Both the position numbers and the translations under genes were made by a program. The notes beneath the pieces are model-generated. The model ran no database searches and was not told the origin of the DNA. It worked only from the letters and a program-made list of their open reading frames with translations. This document shows, piece after piece, positions 1 to 6,618 of a stretch of DNA of 8,611 bases (the stretch's first letter is position 1; each line of letters begins with the position of its first letter). The DNA comes from an uncultured Desulfomonile sp. (GTDB taxonomy: Bacteria > Desulfobacterota > Desulfomonilia > Desulfomonilales > Desulfomonilaceae). The stretch lies in contig CAINUH010000217.1 in NCBI GenBank assembly GCA_903853735.1, positions 1 through 8,611 of the forward strand, given 5' to 3'.

Positions 1-1055
1 ACGCCATCCTTGTTCACCGCGAGTTGCAAGACCATGTTCGAGGTGCCGGTATCGCCTTGAGACAAAGCGAACACACCGAGAGGCATCCATTGTGCCCCAT
101 CATCCGTGAATTCAGGGAGTCTTGAAACTATCTGAACCGCCTGGCCGTAATAGTCACCCGCCGTGCAAAGCCGCCTGCCGTTCAAGTAGACAATGCCGTC
201 CGAATAATAGAAGTTATTGCCGTAGTCATAGTACAGGGGCGAGTCCCAGTTCCAGACGACCCACGAACTCAGAGCTACCCATGTTGCCGGTCTCCACCAG
301 TAATACCAGGGCCGGTAAGGCCAGATGCGGTTGTGCCAATAAGAGGCGGTCAGGTTCTGGTGGTTCGCCCACCAATTCTTAGTGAACATGTTATGATACC
401 GCTGAGAATAGTTCTCGCGGATCTGTTGAGCCATCTGAGGGTTTGTCTTCCAGCCCGGATGTCCCCCAGGCCCTGGGTTGTGACCGATAACAGCGCGGTC
501 GCCCGGCCCACCAGGTTTCCCTCTATTGAAAAAGTGATCCAATGCCACTGCCCCTGCTGCCCCGCCAACCGCGGCTGCGCCGATCTTGCCCAGGCCAGGC
601 CCTGTCTTACCGGCATTAGTCTTGGGAAGTTTGAGAAATTCCTGCAATTGACCCTGCGTTGGTTTGTTCTTCCAGGCTTGTCCAGCCTGGGAACGTATGC
701 CTTGAGCCGGTATCTTGTTGCCCCCAGGTTTAGTATTCGGTTGAGTCCGGAAAGACTCAGGCTTAAATGACGACTTTTGCCTTGAGAAAGTAGGCTTAGA
801 ATAACCGCTTCCTGTTGGTTTGGACAACTGCCCCGAAGGCTGCTGTTTGTTGAATGATGGTCGGTTGGCCGACGGAGCAATATGGCCTATTCCGCCGGAA
901 CCACCTCTATGATTACCAACTCCCGGTCCTCGGCCTTTACCAGGTTCATGGCCGCCAACTTTGTTTTCTTCGCCCAAACCACGAGCTGAAGCAGCGCCAA
1001 CTGTCAAGGCCAAGATCGACACGAAAGCTATTACCATATAAGCCGTTTTATTCAT
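1..1055 (-). CDS. Secreted Gly/Pro-rich protein, planctomycete 'mu-protocadherin'-like (3' end cut by window edge)
   Basis: Reading the minus strand from the ATG at 1055, the frame stays open for 351 codons to the left edge, so the C-terminus is missing. GGAGGA (complement of 1062-1067) lies 6 nt before the ATG. Residues 1-24 form a signal peptide (MNKTAYMVIAF..., cleavage near ASA/R), so the product is exported. Residues 25-120 are low complexity, rich in Gly, Pro, Ser, Lys and Gln. A Gly/Ala stretch with GAAAVGGAAGAVALDHFF lies near 159-176. Residues 228-285 are very aromatic (WPYRPWYYWW, then YYDYGNNFYY). A final ordered part includes YLNGRR, YYGQAVQIV and WMPLGVFAL...LQLAVNKDG. From memory this C-terminal pattern matches planctomycete proteins annotated 'mu-protocadherin / putative cell-surface protein', whose function is unknown. 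It lies 99 nt downstream of the NTF2-like gene on the same strand, so co-transcription is possible. The reading frame is certain; the family assignment is moderately certain. Confidence 0.8.
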   Translation of the reverse strand, partial: MNKTAYMVIAFVSILALTVGAASARGLGEENKVGGHEPGKGRGPGVGNHRGGSGGIGHIAPSANRPSFNKQQPSGQLSKPTGSGYSKPTFSRQKSSFKPESFRTQPNTKPGGNKIPAQGIRSQAGQAWKNKPTQGQLQEFLKLPKTNAGKTGPGLGKIGAAAVGGAAGAVALDHFFNRGKPGGPGDRAVIGHNPGPGGHPGWKTNPQMAQQIRENYSQRYHNMFTKNWWANHQNLTASYWHNRIWPYRPWYYWWRPATWVALSSWVVWNWDSPLYYDYGNNFYYSDGIVYLNGRRLCTAGDYYGQAVQIVSRLPEFTDDGAQWMPLGVFALSQGDTGTSNMVLQLAVNKDG

Positions 1056-1154
1056 GGCTCATCCTCCGTTCCTGATTCAATTCATCCCCGAGTTCCCTTG
1101 TCACCGCCAACCAGGTGGACATGGCAGAAGCCGTCCTGCGTGAACTGCCCCGCT

Positions 1155-2048
1155 TCATTGCCCCGGTTGTTTGCGAACGATCTTGACCTCATCTATATTC
1201 GGAAGGGCCTTGCCGCTGCCTTTCCGATTAGTTGAACTGAATTTGAAGGTGTTCTCGTCCACGTAAGTGTATGTGTTCACCGCTGATATTTTCTCTCCAT
1301 TGGTCAATACTCCTGAAGTCTTTACCACCCATCGAGGTATTTTGCCCGTCCAGACGCCCTCTCCAAATCCTCCGGATGAATCGAAGACCCATGACTTGAT
1401 CTTGTTGGTCGAGGCGTCCCATCCTATGACTTGCGTTCCCTCAAGCGTGACGCAGTCAGACTTCTTGGCTGTAAAAGACACCGTAATGAAATTATTGTTC
1501 TGAGACCATTCACAAAGGATTTCCACCTTTGAGTCTTCTTGCTGATCAACCCATTCTCCGATCATCCATTCGAGTTCCTTCAAATGCTCGTAATTCGATG
1601 TAGGGCTCAGAGTTTCACACGCGCGGGCTATTTTCCAGTCATCGCCACGCTTGACATACTTTACGACATAGTTGGACTCGCGCGAAACCCCGTCAGGGTA
1701 GCTAACAAGCGCCGCTCCCTCCTCTATAGCGTTTTCGGGTCCAGTAATGCGGATTTCGGACAGATCGACCTCAAGTTGAGACCCTTTATTTTCTGAAAAA
1801 AACTTTTCAAGGATTGCCTCGATCTTGTCACGACCTTTCACCGTCTCACCAGATGGGCCCAGGTATTCCCCGTCTTCAGCCCACAATGCCGCGAGTGCTT
1901 TTCCATCGCCCCGATTGAAGGCGTTGACATATAACACGACCAGATGACGAATGGCGGCTTCTTCCCGGCCGTATTGAGTGGATTCTTGGGCAACAGCCGA
2001 GCAAACGCTCAACGCGAGAAGTCCTAGAATCAGGATAAATCTAATCAT
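1155..2048 (-). CDS. Exported two-domain protein: SnoaL/NTF2-like (SgcJ/DUF4440 type) plus lipocalin-like beta domain
   Basis: The product is 297 aa. The ATG at 2048 is chosen because GAAGGAGG (complement of 2058-2065) lies 9 nt upstream and a clean signal peptide follows (MIRFILILGLLALSV..., cleavage after AVA near residue 20). The longer frame from 2093 adds a basic, non-conserved extension. Residues about 28-145 look like an NTF2-like fold of the SgcJ/DUF4440 kind: EEAAIRHLVVLYVNAFNRGD, ALWAEDGEYLGPSGE, KGRDKIEAIL and a terminal DDWKIAR strand. Residues about 155-295 form a second, beta-rich domain (LEWMIGEWVD, VIGWDASTNKIKSWVFDSSG, GVWTGK, YTYVDENTFKF) that resembles the lipocalin/DUF1579-like halves seen in planctomycete proteins of this class. 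Such proteins are often labelled 'oxidoreductase' but usually have no tested reaction. I see no catalytic motif, so ligand binding in the periplasm is the most that can be inferred. Confidence 0.85.
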   Translation of the reverse strand: MIRFILILGLLALSVCSAVAQESTQYGREEAAIRHLVVLYVNAFNRGDGKALAALWAEDGEYLGPSGETVKGRDKIEAILEKFFSENKGSQLEVDLSEIRITGPENAIEEGAALVSYPDGVSRESNYVVKYVKRGDDWKIARACETLSPTSNYEHLKELEWMIGEWVDQQEDSKVEILCEWSQNNNFITVSFTAKKSDCVTLEGTQVIGWDASTNKIKSWVFDSSGGFGEGVWTGKIPRWVVKTSGVLTNGEKISAVNTYTYVDENTFKFSSTNRKGSGKALPNIDEVKIVRKQPGQ

Positions 2049-2072
2049 CTGTCGAAGCCTCCTTCTTTCACG

Positions 2073-2090
2073 ACCGGTTCTTGAACCAGT
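2073..2090. promoter_or_regulatory. 18-bp near-perfect palindrome, possible operator
   Basis: ACCGGTTCTTGAACCAGT reads as two 8-nt arms around a central TT, with a single non-complementary pair (G at 2076/2077 level against A/G wobble). It lies 25-42 nt upstream of the ATG at 2048 and 8 nt before its Shine-Dalgarno. That is a place where a dimeric repressor could block the minus-strand gene. The 2-nt loop makes an RNA hairpin less natural than a protein-binding site. No regulator gene is in the window. Confidence 0.3.
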
Positions 2091-2185
2091 CAAAATGTGT
2101 TACTTACTTCCAGGCTATTTCTCGCGCTCCTCACCTGCAAAGAATAATTCTTCTCGTCTCTTTGCTTTGGCTTTCCGTAGTAAAA

Positions 2186-2204
2186 GGACATGTCCAACAT
2201 GGAT
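2186..2204 (+). repeat. Direct repeat copy 1 (GGRCATGTSCAACRTGGAT)
   Basis: This 19-nt copy matches the copy at 2258-2276 at 16 of 19 positions; start-to-start distance is 72 nt. Its first ten bases, GGACATGTCC, are a perfect palindrome. The core ACATGTCC recurs at 2283-2290. Its place between divergent genes suggests a regulatory repeat, but it could be chance or decayed coding sequence. Confidence 0.4.
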
Positions 2205-2257
2205 CGAAGCCGGTATCGTCATTCCTCAACCGATCCGAGACTGCTTGTTCACCCGCC

Positions 2258-2276
2258 GGGCATGTGCAACGTGGAT
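2258..2276 (+). repeat. Direct repeat copy 2 (GGRCATGTSCAACRTGGAT)
   Basis: This is the second copy of the 19-nt repeat, differing from copy 1 at three positions. It is followed 6 nt later by another ACATGTCC (2283-2290). The three elements lie about 220-320 nt upstream of the MBL/rhodanese start. Confidence 0.4.
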
Positions 2277-2411
2277 AGTGGAACATGTCCTCCCTGAAAT
2301 TCTCATTCTGTCTTCTCTCTGCTTGTTCTACTTATTGTTCAAAGACTTTACAAGCGAGCCGTTCTTGTGTATGGAAATCAAGATAGAGATAAGTGCAAAC
2401 GGACGGCACGT

Positions 2412-2440
2412 TTGTCGCAATGATGACCGGTCGTTATGTT
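2412..2440 (+). promoter_or_regulatory. Possible sigma-70-type promoter for the MBL/rhodanese gene
   Basis: TTGTCG (2412-2417) and TATGTT (2435-2440) are separated by 17 nt. Each matches the -35/-10 consensus at 4 of 6 positions. A start near 2447 would give a leader of about 60 nt before the ATG at 2509. This is a by-eye match only. Confidence 0.3.
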
Positions 2441-2508
2441 ATATCAACGTGCCCGACAGAGGTGGACGGCGGCAGTATGGTTTGTGCGAAAAGGAGGCTC
2501 TCCCGGCA

Positions 2509-4149
2509 ATGAAGCGACTCGTTGTTTTTTCCATAATCTGCGTCTGCCTTTTGGCAGCGTACCTTATGTGTGCGGCAGAGATTAAGGATTCGGAGTCCAC
2601 GACCCACGGAGTTGATACATCTTCCCACAGCATTGTGGACACGTATACCTTTCCCGGATTCAAAGTGATCCAGTTTACCCTGCCGGTGCTGTCAGTCTAC
2701 TCGTACATGCTGATCAGCGACGGTGACGCGCTGCTGGTGGACCCGGTTCGAGACATTTCTTTCTATCTGGAAACGGCGAAAAAAGAAGGTGCGACAATCA
2801 AAGGGGTTTATTTGAGCCATTCTCACGCCGATTTCGTGGCAGGCCATACCGAAATGGTGAGAGCCGTCGGTTGCCCCATCTATCAAAGTCATAAATCGGG
2901 TGCCCTGTATTCCATCAAGGCAGTTGATGAGAATTCGATCGTTCGCCTCGGTCAGGCCACCTTAAAATTTTTGGACACTCCCGGCCACACACCGGACGGT
3001 ATGTGCTGCGCCGTTTACGGCAAAGACCAACCGGACGTGCCTAGACTTCTCTTTACTGGAGACGTGCTGTTTGTGGGTAGTGTCGGTCGGCCGGACCTGC
3101 TTGAAGGAACCATTTCCGCGGCATGGCTGGGTGGGGCCACGTACGATTCATGGACGCAAAAGCTGTCCAAGTTATCCGACGGCGTGATGGTCTTCCCTGC
3201 TCACGGCGCGGGATCTCTCTGCGGCGCCCACCTTGGAGACGAGCCCTACTCCACTATCGGAAAAGAGAGGACATCCAATTCGTATTTGAAATACACCAAA
3301 AGAAGTGAGTTTGTCGCGAACCTGCTTGAAGGTCTTCCCGAAGCACCGCAGTACTTCAAGTATAACGCCAAGATGAATCGCGAGGGACCGGCGGAGGTGA
3401 ATTGGACCGCTGCCAGGCCTCCGGAAATAACGCCTTCCCTCGAACTAACAGACCCAGATAAATATTACGTGGTGGATCTTAGGGATGCTCAATCCTATGC
3501 CCAAGGGCACATTACCGGTTCGGTGAACATCGCGGCCAGGGGTCGCATGGAGACCTGGGTGGGTACCATCGTACCTTGGGATGCCAGGTTGGTCATTGTG
3601 GGCACTCTGGAAGAACTCAAGGAAGGCATGTTGCGACTTCACCGGGTGGGGTACACGGCGGCCGTCATCACAATGGAATCGTGGGACAAGGCCCAACTGC
3701 CTGTGACGGCCGGTGCGCCCATCGCCCCGCGTGAACTGTACAGTCTCATGGGGAAGGGGGAGGCCCCGATCATCGTGGATGTTCGTCTGCCGTCGGAATG
3801 GATGGCCGTTCGTATTGGAACCGTCCTGAACCTTCCGCTCAATAGGCTGGCCGGCCTTTCAGGTCTGCTCGATCCTCAGGAGGCTGTGGTCCTGGTCTGT
3901 AACTCGGCCTACCGCTCCAGCATGGCCGTCGGCATACTGGAGCGAAAAGGATTCACAAAAGCAAGGAGCCTGCACGGGGGAAGCGAGGCGTGGATCAACG
4001 ACGGCCTGCCGGTATTCGAGGCCGACAAAGGCACCTCAGCGGCTCCAGTCCAGCCCACATCTCCGGCTTCACTTCAACCCGAAACTCCAGCATCAACCCC
4101 GGCCTCTCCCAAGAGGCAAAAACCGAATCTCCCAGACGCGGGATGCTAA
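2509..4149 (+). CDS. Exported persulfide dioxygenase-type MBL protein with pseudo-rhodanese and rhodanese domains (ETHE1/CstB-like)
   Basis: The product is 546 aa. The ATG at 2509 follows AAGGAGG (2491-2497) by 11 nt and opens a hydrophobic signal peptide (MKRLVVFSIICVCLLAAYLM, cleavage probably near residue 23). Residues about 45-280 are a metallo-beta-lactamase fold: LSHSHADFVAGH gives H104, H106 and D108, TPGHTPDG gives H160, FTGDVLF gives D185, and FPAHGAGSLCG gives H232. Phe109 replaces the usual second-metal His, as in single-iron persulfide dioxygenases. GRPDL (193-197) is also typical of that group. Residues about 312-400 are a first rhodanese-like domain with no Cys in the active loop (VGTLEELKEG). 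Residues about 403-505 are a second rhodanese with the loop CNSAYRS, Cys464 catalytic. The tail from 506 is Pro/Ala/Ser/Thr-rich. The MBL-pseudo-rhodanese-rhodanese order is that of CstB, which oxidises persulfide and releases thiosulfate. Export is unusual for this group. The inferred role is extracytoplasmic persulfide or sulfide detoxification; the exact substrate is unknown. Confidence 0.92.
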   Translation: MKRLVVFSIICVCLLAAYLMCAAEIKDSESTTHGVDTSSHSIVDTYTFPGFKVIQFTLPVLSVYSYMLISDGDALLVDPVRDISFYLETAKKEGATIKGVYLSHSHADFVAGHTEMVRAVGCPIYQSHKSGALYSIKAVDENSIVRLGQATLKFLDTPGHTPDGMCCAVYGKDQPDVPRLLFTGDVLFVGSVGRPDLLEGTISAAWLGGATYDSWTQKLSKLSDGVMVFPAHGAGSLCGAHLGDEPYSTIGKERTSNSYLKYTKRSEFVANLLEGLPEAPQYFKYNAKMNREGPAEVNWTAARPPEITPSLELTDPDKYYVVDLRDAQSYAQGHITGSVNIAARGRMETWVGTIVPWDARLVIVGTLEELKEGMLRLHRVGYTAAVITMESWDKAQLPVTAGAPIAPRELYSLMGKGEAPIIVDVRLPSEWMAVRIGTVLNLPLNRLAGLSGLLDPQEAVVLVCNSAYRSSMAVGILERKGFTKARSLHGGSEAWINDGLPVFEADKGTSAAPVQPTSPASLQPETPASTPASPKRQKPNLPDAGC

Positions 4150-4358
4150 GAGATTTCGTACGTTTACAGACAGCGTGAAACGTTTTTTTGCGTCTCCCGG
4201 TGTCATTAGCCCATAAGTTCCCCGCCTCTATATGGTTGGTCAGAAATTCCGTCTGGTTTCCTGGGAGCGGTGCCATCTTGCCTGCCCAAAATTGCTGCAC
4301 CTTTTGCAGGCTGGAAGCCTACACTCCGAAAAAAATTCGTGCATGGTGCCGGACAGCA

Positions 4359-4376
4359 AATCCGACATTAATTTTG
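4359..4376 (+). repeat. 18-nt repeat copy A (AATCSGACATTAATTTTG)
   Basis: This copy matches 5329-5346 at 17 of 18 positions in the same orientation, 970 bp apart. Both copies lie in non-coding DNA, so neither a shared protein domain nor codon constraint explains the match. It may be part of a dispersed genomic repeat. Confidence 0.5.
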
Positions 4377-4390
4377 ACGGTCGCTATAAT

Positions 4391-4426
4391 ACCAGGAATC
4401 CCTATTTGAAAGGGTTGTATCCTGGT
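4391..4426. terminator. Hairpin overlapping the 3' end of the tautomerase gene, possible terminator
   Basis: ACCAGGA (4391-4397) pairs with TCCTGGT (4420-4426), and CCCT (4400-4403) with AGGG (4411-4414), giving a two-part stem. On the plus strand it is followed by TTCTT, a weak U-tract, so it could end transcripts from the MBL/rhodanese gene 240 nt upstream. On the minus strand it includes the last codons and stop of the tautomerase and has no good U-tract. Other small stem-loops in 4150-4390 (for example CTGCA/TGCAG at 4295-4309) also lack U-tracts. Confidence 0.35.
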
Positions 4427-4635
4427 TTCTTGTAAAGCAGGGCCTCATTGTTCAAGATGTCAGGTCGGTAAACCTTCTCGGCCCACTGCTCCGCATCGAT
4501 CTCCTCAAAGGCCACAGATACGACCGTCTCATCGCACTTGGCGATTGTGACGACGTCCTTGGTTATCTCTTCTGCGAGCAGTCTTTTCTGTTCTTCTGTC
4601 CTACCTGGATGGAGTTTCACGATAATATGAGGCAT
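4402..4635 (-). CDS. pptA: 4-oxalocrotonate tautomerase-family protein, PptA-like
   Basis: The product is 77 aa, the same length as E. coli PptA (YdcE), with a comparable pattern: MPHI at the start, EEQKRLLAEEIT in the first helix, VVSVAFEEIDAEQW, and the end ALLYKKPGYNPF. After removal of Met the N-terminal Pro is the expected general base in keto-enol tautomerisation, the hallmark of the family. Members are small cytoplasmic enzymes acting as dimers or hexamers; the natural substrate of PptA is not settled. The ATG at 4635 is the only sensible start because Pro2 must follow it; the ribosome site is weak (AAAGG about 9 nt upstream). The gene converges on the MBL/rhodanese gene, so they do not share an operon. 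The family is near certain; the symbol rests on length and pattern only. Confidence 0.88.
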   Translation of the reverse strand: MPHIIVKLHPGRTEEQKRLLAEEITKDVVTIAKCDETVVSVAFEEIDAEQWAEKVYRPDILNNEALLYKKPGYNPFK

Positions 4636-4690
4636 CAGTCGGACCTTTTCCCGCGACTAAGTGATAACAAGGCACGAATGCCGTATCGGA

Positions 4691-4936
4691 TCAGAACGGC
4701 AGGGCCAATGGGACCGTTACCTTGCCGCCTATTGTCAAGCTCGATCGGTCGTATGAGAAATCAACCATCGCTGAAGTCACAGAAACCGGCTGTCCTGCAG
4801 CGCGGCGTTCGAGATTCATGGGACATGTTCCTCGAAACAGTTCCCACGTCAGAAAACCGGACACTTCAAGACCGGTAAGTGCCGTCAAACCAAATTCTCC
4901 GTCGGCTTCCAAGAGTTCCCGTGTCCTAGACCTCAT
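4691..4936 (-). CDS. Doubtful small protein upstream of the tautomerase
   Basis: An 81-codon minus-strand frame starts at the ATG at 4936 and stops 55 nt before the tautomerase start. The frame is open a further 20 codons upstream to a TAA. Codon choice looks gene-like, and the second half could be beta-stranded (QPVSVTSAMVDFSYDRSS, LTIGGKVTVPLALPF). However, there is no good Shine-Dalgarno (GGGGGA sits 13 nt away), no recognisable domain, and no signal or membrane segment. It could be a small gene co-transcribed with the tautomerase, a decayed fragment of a larger gene, or chance. Confidence 0.3.
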   Translation of the reverse strand: MRSRTRELLEADGEFGLTALTGLEVSGFLTWELFRGTCPMNLERRAAGQPVSVTSAMVDFSYDRSSLTIGGKVTVPLALPF

Positions 4937-5105
4937 TTTGATATTGAGTTCCCCCGGCTGGGCAGCAAAGAACCCTTGTTGAAACCCAAATTGAATTTAT
5001 ATGGCGACACGAAAAGGTGTCTTCATTTTACGCGTTGAGACGTACGGCCGTCAATGTTATTTCTGGGCGCCCGTCAACCGTTCAATTAGTTAACCGCAAT
5101 TGGTC

Positions 5106-5134
5106 TTGACAAGTGAATGTCCTCTCGATAGCAT
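5106..5134 (+). promoter_or_regulatory. Possible sigma-70-type promoter for the MFS gene
   Basis: TTGACA (5106-5111) is a perfect -35 box, followed after 17 nt by TAGCAT (5129-5134), which matches the -10 consensus at 4 of 6. It would leave a leader of about 270 nt before the MFS start. A second TTGACA at 5252-5257 has no matching -10. Confidence 0.3.
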
Positions 5135-5328
5135 CATTCTGTTCTCATTTTTCCCAAACATAATTGTACATTTCTTTCGCATACATAAGGGTAATAAGCG
5201 GGAAATACTCACTCTATTGGGGCGCTGGATTGATGCTGTTCTTACGCAGTGTTGACAGATTGCTTGACTGCGCCTGCCCCACCAACCAATGTCACCATTC
5301 AAGATCCGAGGTTATGAACGATCCTGAG

Positions 5329-5346
5329 AATCGGACATTAATTTTG
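5329..5346 (+). repeat. 18-nt repeat copy B (AATCSGACATTAATTTTG)
   Basis: This is the second copy of the repeat at 4359-4376, with one mismatch. It lies 64 nt upstream of the MFS start codon, so it could also contribute to that gene's control region. Confidence 0.5.
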
Positions 5347-5409
5347 GCACTGGCAATGTGGGTGTACGGGCGAATCGACATCAACCGCGTCCCGTGAAGG
5401 AGTCTCTAA

Positions 5410-6618
5410 ATGAGCATTGGCTCTTCCCAACAAAACGCCGCCAACCTTAAGATTTTGCTCGTCTTGTCTTTCGGACATCTCGCAACGGACATTTGTCAGA
5501 GTGCGCTGCCCGCTATTTTACCCTTTCTGAAAGCTAAGCTGCTTCTGTCCTATACAATGACAGGAGTGATAATGCTGGCATCTAATATAACGTCTTCAGT
5601 GATTCAGCCGGTCTTCGGGTATCTGTCGGACCAGAAAGAAAAGGCGTTCCTGCTCCCTTTCGGATGCTTATGTGCCGGTCTTGGATTGTCCCTGCTGCCT
5701 ATACCCGATCATTATGAAATCGTTCTGTGCCTCGTCATCGTCAGTGGACTCGGTATCGCGTTATACCATCCGGAAGGATTCAAAACAGCCCGTTTTTTTA
5801 CCGGAGACAAGATGGCAACGGGATTGGCCGTGTTCACCGTCGGCGGGAACGTAGGCTTGGCACTTGGTCCAGTCGTGGCAACTTTCATAATCACTCATTT
5901 CGGACTCGATTACATGCCGTTCATGCTCTTGTTTTCACTCATATTCCTGTCTTTACTGCTCCGGACTTGGCGTGTGGTGTCCCACGCTCGACCCAGGCTT
6001 GTCCCGAAGGGCAGCACGCCTGCTCACAACACGAAAGGTGCATATCTCTCCATTGGGTTGATAGTCGCCGCCGTCATCATGAGGTCCTGGACTCATTTCG
6101 GCCTCATGGCCTATATTCCTTTTTACTATATCGACTATGAAAAAGGAGATCCGCTCTACGCAGGCACATTGGTTTCGGTTTTCCTCGCCGGAGGTGCGGT
6201 GGGAACGTTGGTGGGATCACCTCTGGCAGATCGATGGGGGTACAAACGATACCTGATATTCTCCATGGCCTTAACCAGCACGTTGTTTCCTTTGATCTTC
6301 GTGACACACGGTTCGATGCTGTTCGTTAGTCTCGGAATCGTCGGCATGGCACTTATTTCGAGTTTTACCATAACCATGGTAATGGCTCAGGAACTCCTGC
6401 CGAGAAACCTGGGTGTTGCATCAGGGCTCATGGCCGGGTTCGCCATCGGAACCGGTGGAATCGGTGTAACCATTCTAGGAGTGATCGCCGACCACTTCGG
6501 GGTGCCCACAGCCTTGAAATCCATTATGGTACTCCCGTTGGTGGGTCTTCTCATCAGTTGCATTGTCAGGTATCCGATAGGCCGCTGCAAGTCTTCCGGG
6601 ACAGAGTATAAAATGTGA
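5410..6618 (+). CDS. MFS transporter, fosmidomycin-resistance (Fsr) family
   Basis: The product is 402 aa with about 12 hydrophobic segments, the usual MFS size. The ATG at 5410 follows AAGGAG (5397-5402) by 7 nt. Features shared with the Fsr group include GHLATDICQSALPAILPFL (22-40, compare SHLLNDMIQS in E. coli Fsr), QPVFGYLSDQ (66-75, first motif A), YHPEG (119-123, compare FHPES), GGNVGLALGP (145-154) and a second motif A, GSPLADRWGYKR (269-280). A hydrophilic loop near 186-210 separates the two six-helix halves. Fsr proteins are inner-membrane, proton-coupled exporters; E. coli Fsr confers fosmidomycin resistance, but most relatives have unknown substrates, so drug export here is only inferred. 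The neighbours give no substrate clue. It is probably transcribed alone, facing a convergent minus-strand cluster. Confidence 0.9.
   Translation: MSIGSSQQNAANLKILLVLSFGHLATDICQSALPAILPFLKAKLLLSYTMTGVIMLASNITSSVIQPVFGYLSDQKEKAFLLPFGCLCAGLGLSLLPIPDHYEIVLCLVIVSGLGIALYHPEGFKTARFFTGDKMATGLAVFTVGGNVGLALGPVVATFIITHFGLDYMPFMLLFSLIFLSLLLRTWRVVSHARPRLVPKGSTPAHNTKGAYLSIGLIVAAVIMRSWTHFGLMAYIPFYYIDYEKGDPLYAGTLVSVFLAGGAVGTLVGSPLADRWGYKRYLIFSMALTSTLFPLIFVTHGSMLFVSLGIVGMALISSFTITMVMAQELLPRNLGVASGLMAGFAIGTGGIGVTILGVIADHFGVPTALKSIMVLPLVGLLISCIVRYPIGRCKSSGTEYKM

Larger units (their letters stand above)
2049..2508. promoter_or_regulatory. Divergent intergenic region (460 bp)
   Basis: This gap separates the minus-strand NTF2-like gene from the plus-strand MBL/rhodanese gene, so it should carry both promoters. 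A frame is open on the plus strand across it (from 1978, in phase with the MBL gene). Its translation is rich in Cys, Arg and Ser with no domain, and the gene's own signal peptide and ribosome site lie at 2491-2511, so I treat it as non-coding. It contains an 18-bp near-palindrome, a 19-nt imperfect direct repeat and one promoter-like pair, each listed separately. Confidence 0.7.
4937..5409. other. Gene-poor stretch before the MFS gene
   Basis: I find no convincing gene here. A 77-codon plus-strand frame (5164-5397) lacks a ribosome site and has no recognisable domain. Present are a short stem GACAC/GTGTC (5006-5021) followed by TTCATTTTA, a possible promoter at 5106-5134, and the second copy of the 18-nt repeat (5329-5346). 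Confidence 0.6.

Noticed and set aside
350..880. Minus-strand 176-codon frame in the first kilobase
   Set aside because: It is a shadow of the larger minus-strand secreted protein, whose frame has a signal peptide, ribosome site and family-like C-terminus.
1978..2508. In-frame upstream extension of the MBL/rhodanese frame, adding 177 residues
   Set aside because: The translation has no domain, overlaps the start region of the opposite gene, and is followed by a clear AAGGAGG-ATG and signal peptide at 2491-2509.
4374..4390. TTGACG and TATAAT boxes near the tautomerase end
   Set aside because: They are only 5 nt apart and point into the 3' end of an opposite-strand gene, so they are not a functional promoter pair.
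5345..5360. Sigma-54-like TGGCAC box before the MFS gene
   Set aside because: The TTGCW half is absent at the right distance (ATGTG instead), so the -24/-12 pattern fails.
5164..5397. 77-codon plus-strand frame upstream of the MFS gene
   Set aside because: It has no ribosome site and no domain, and part of it is the 18-nt repeat, so coding is unlikely.
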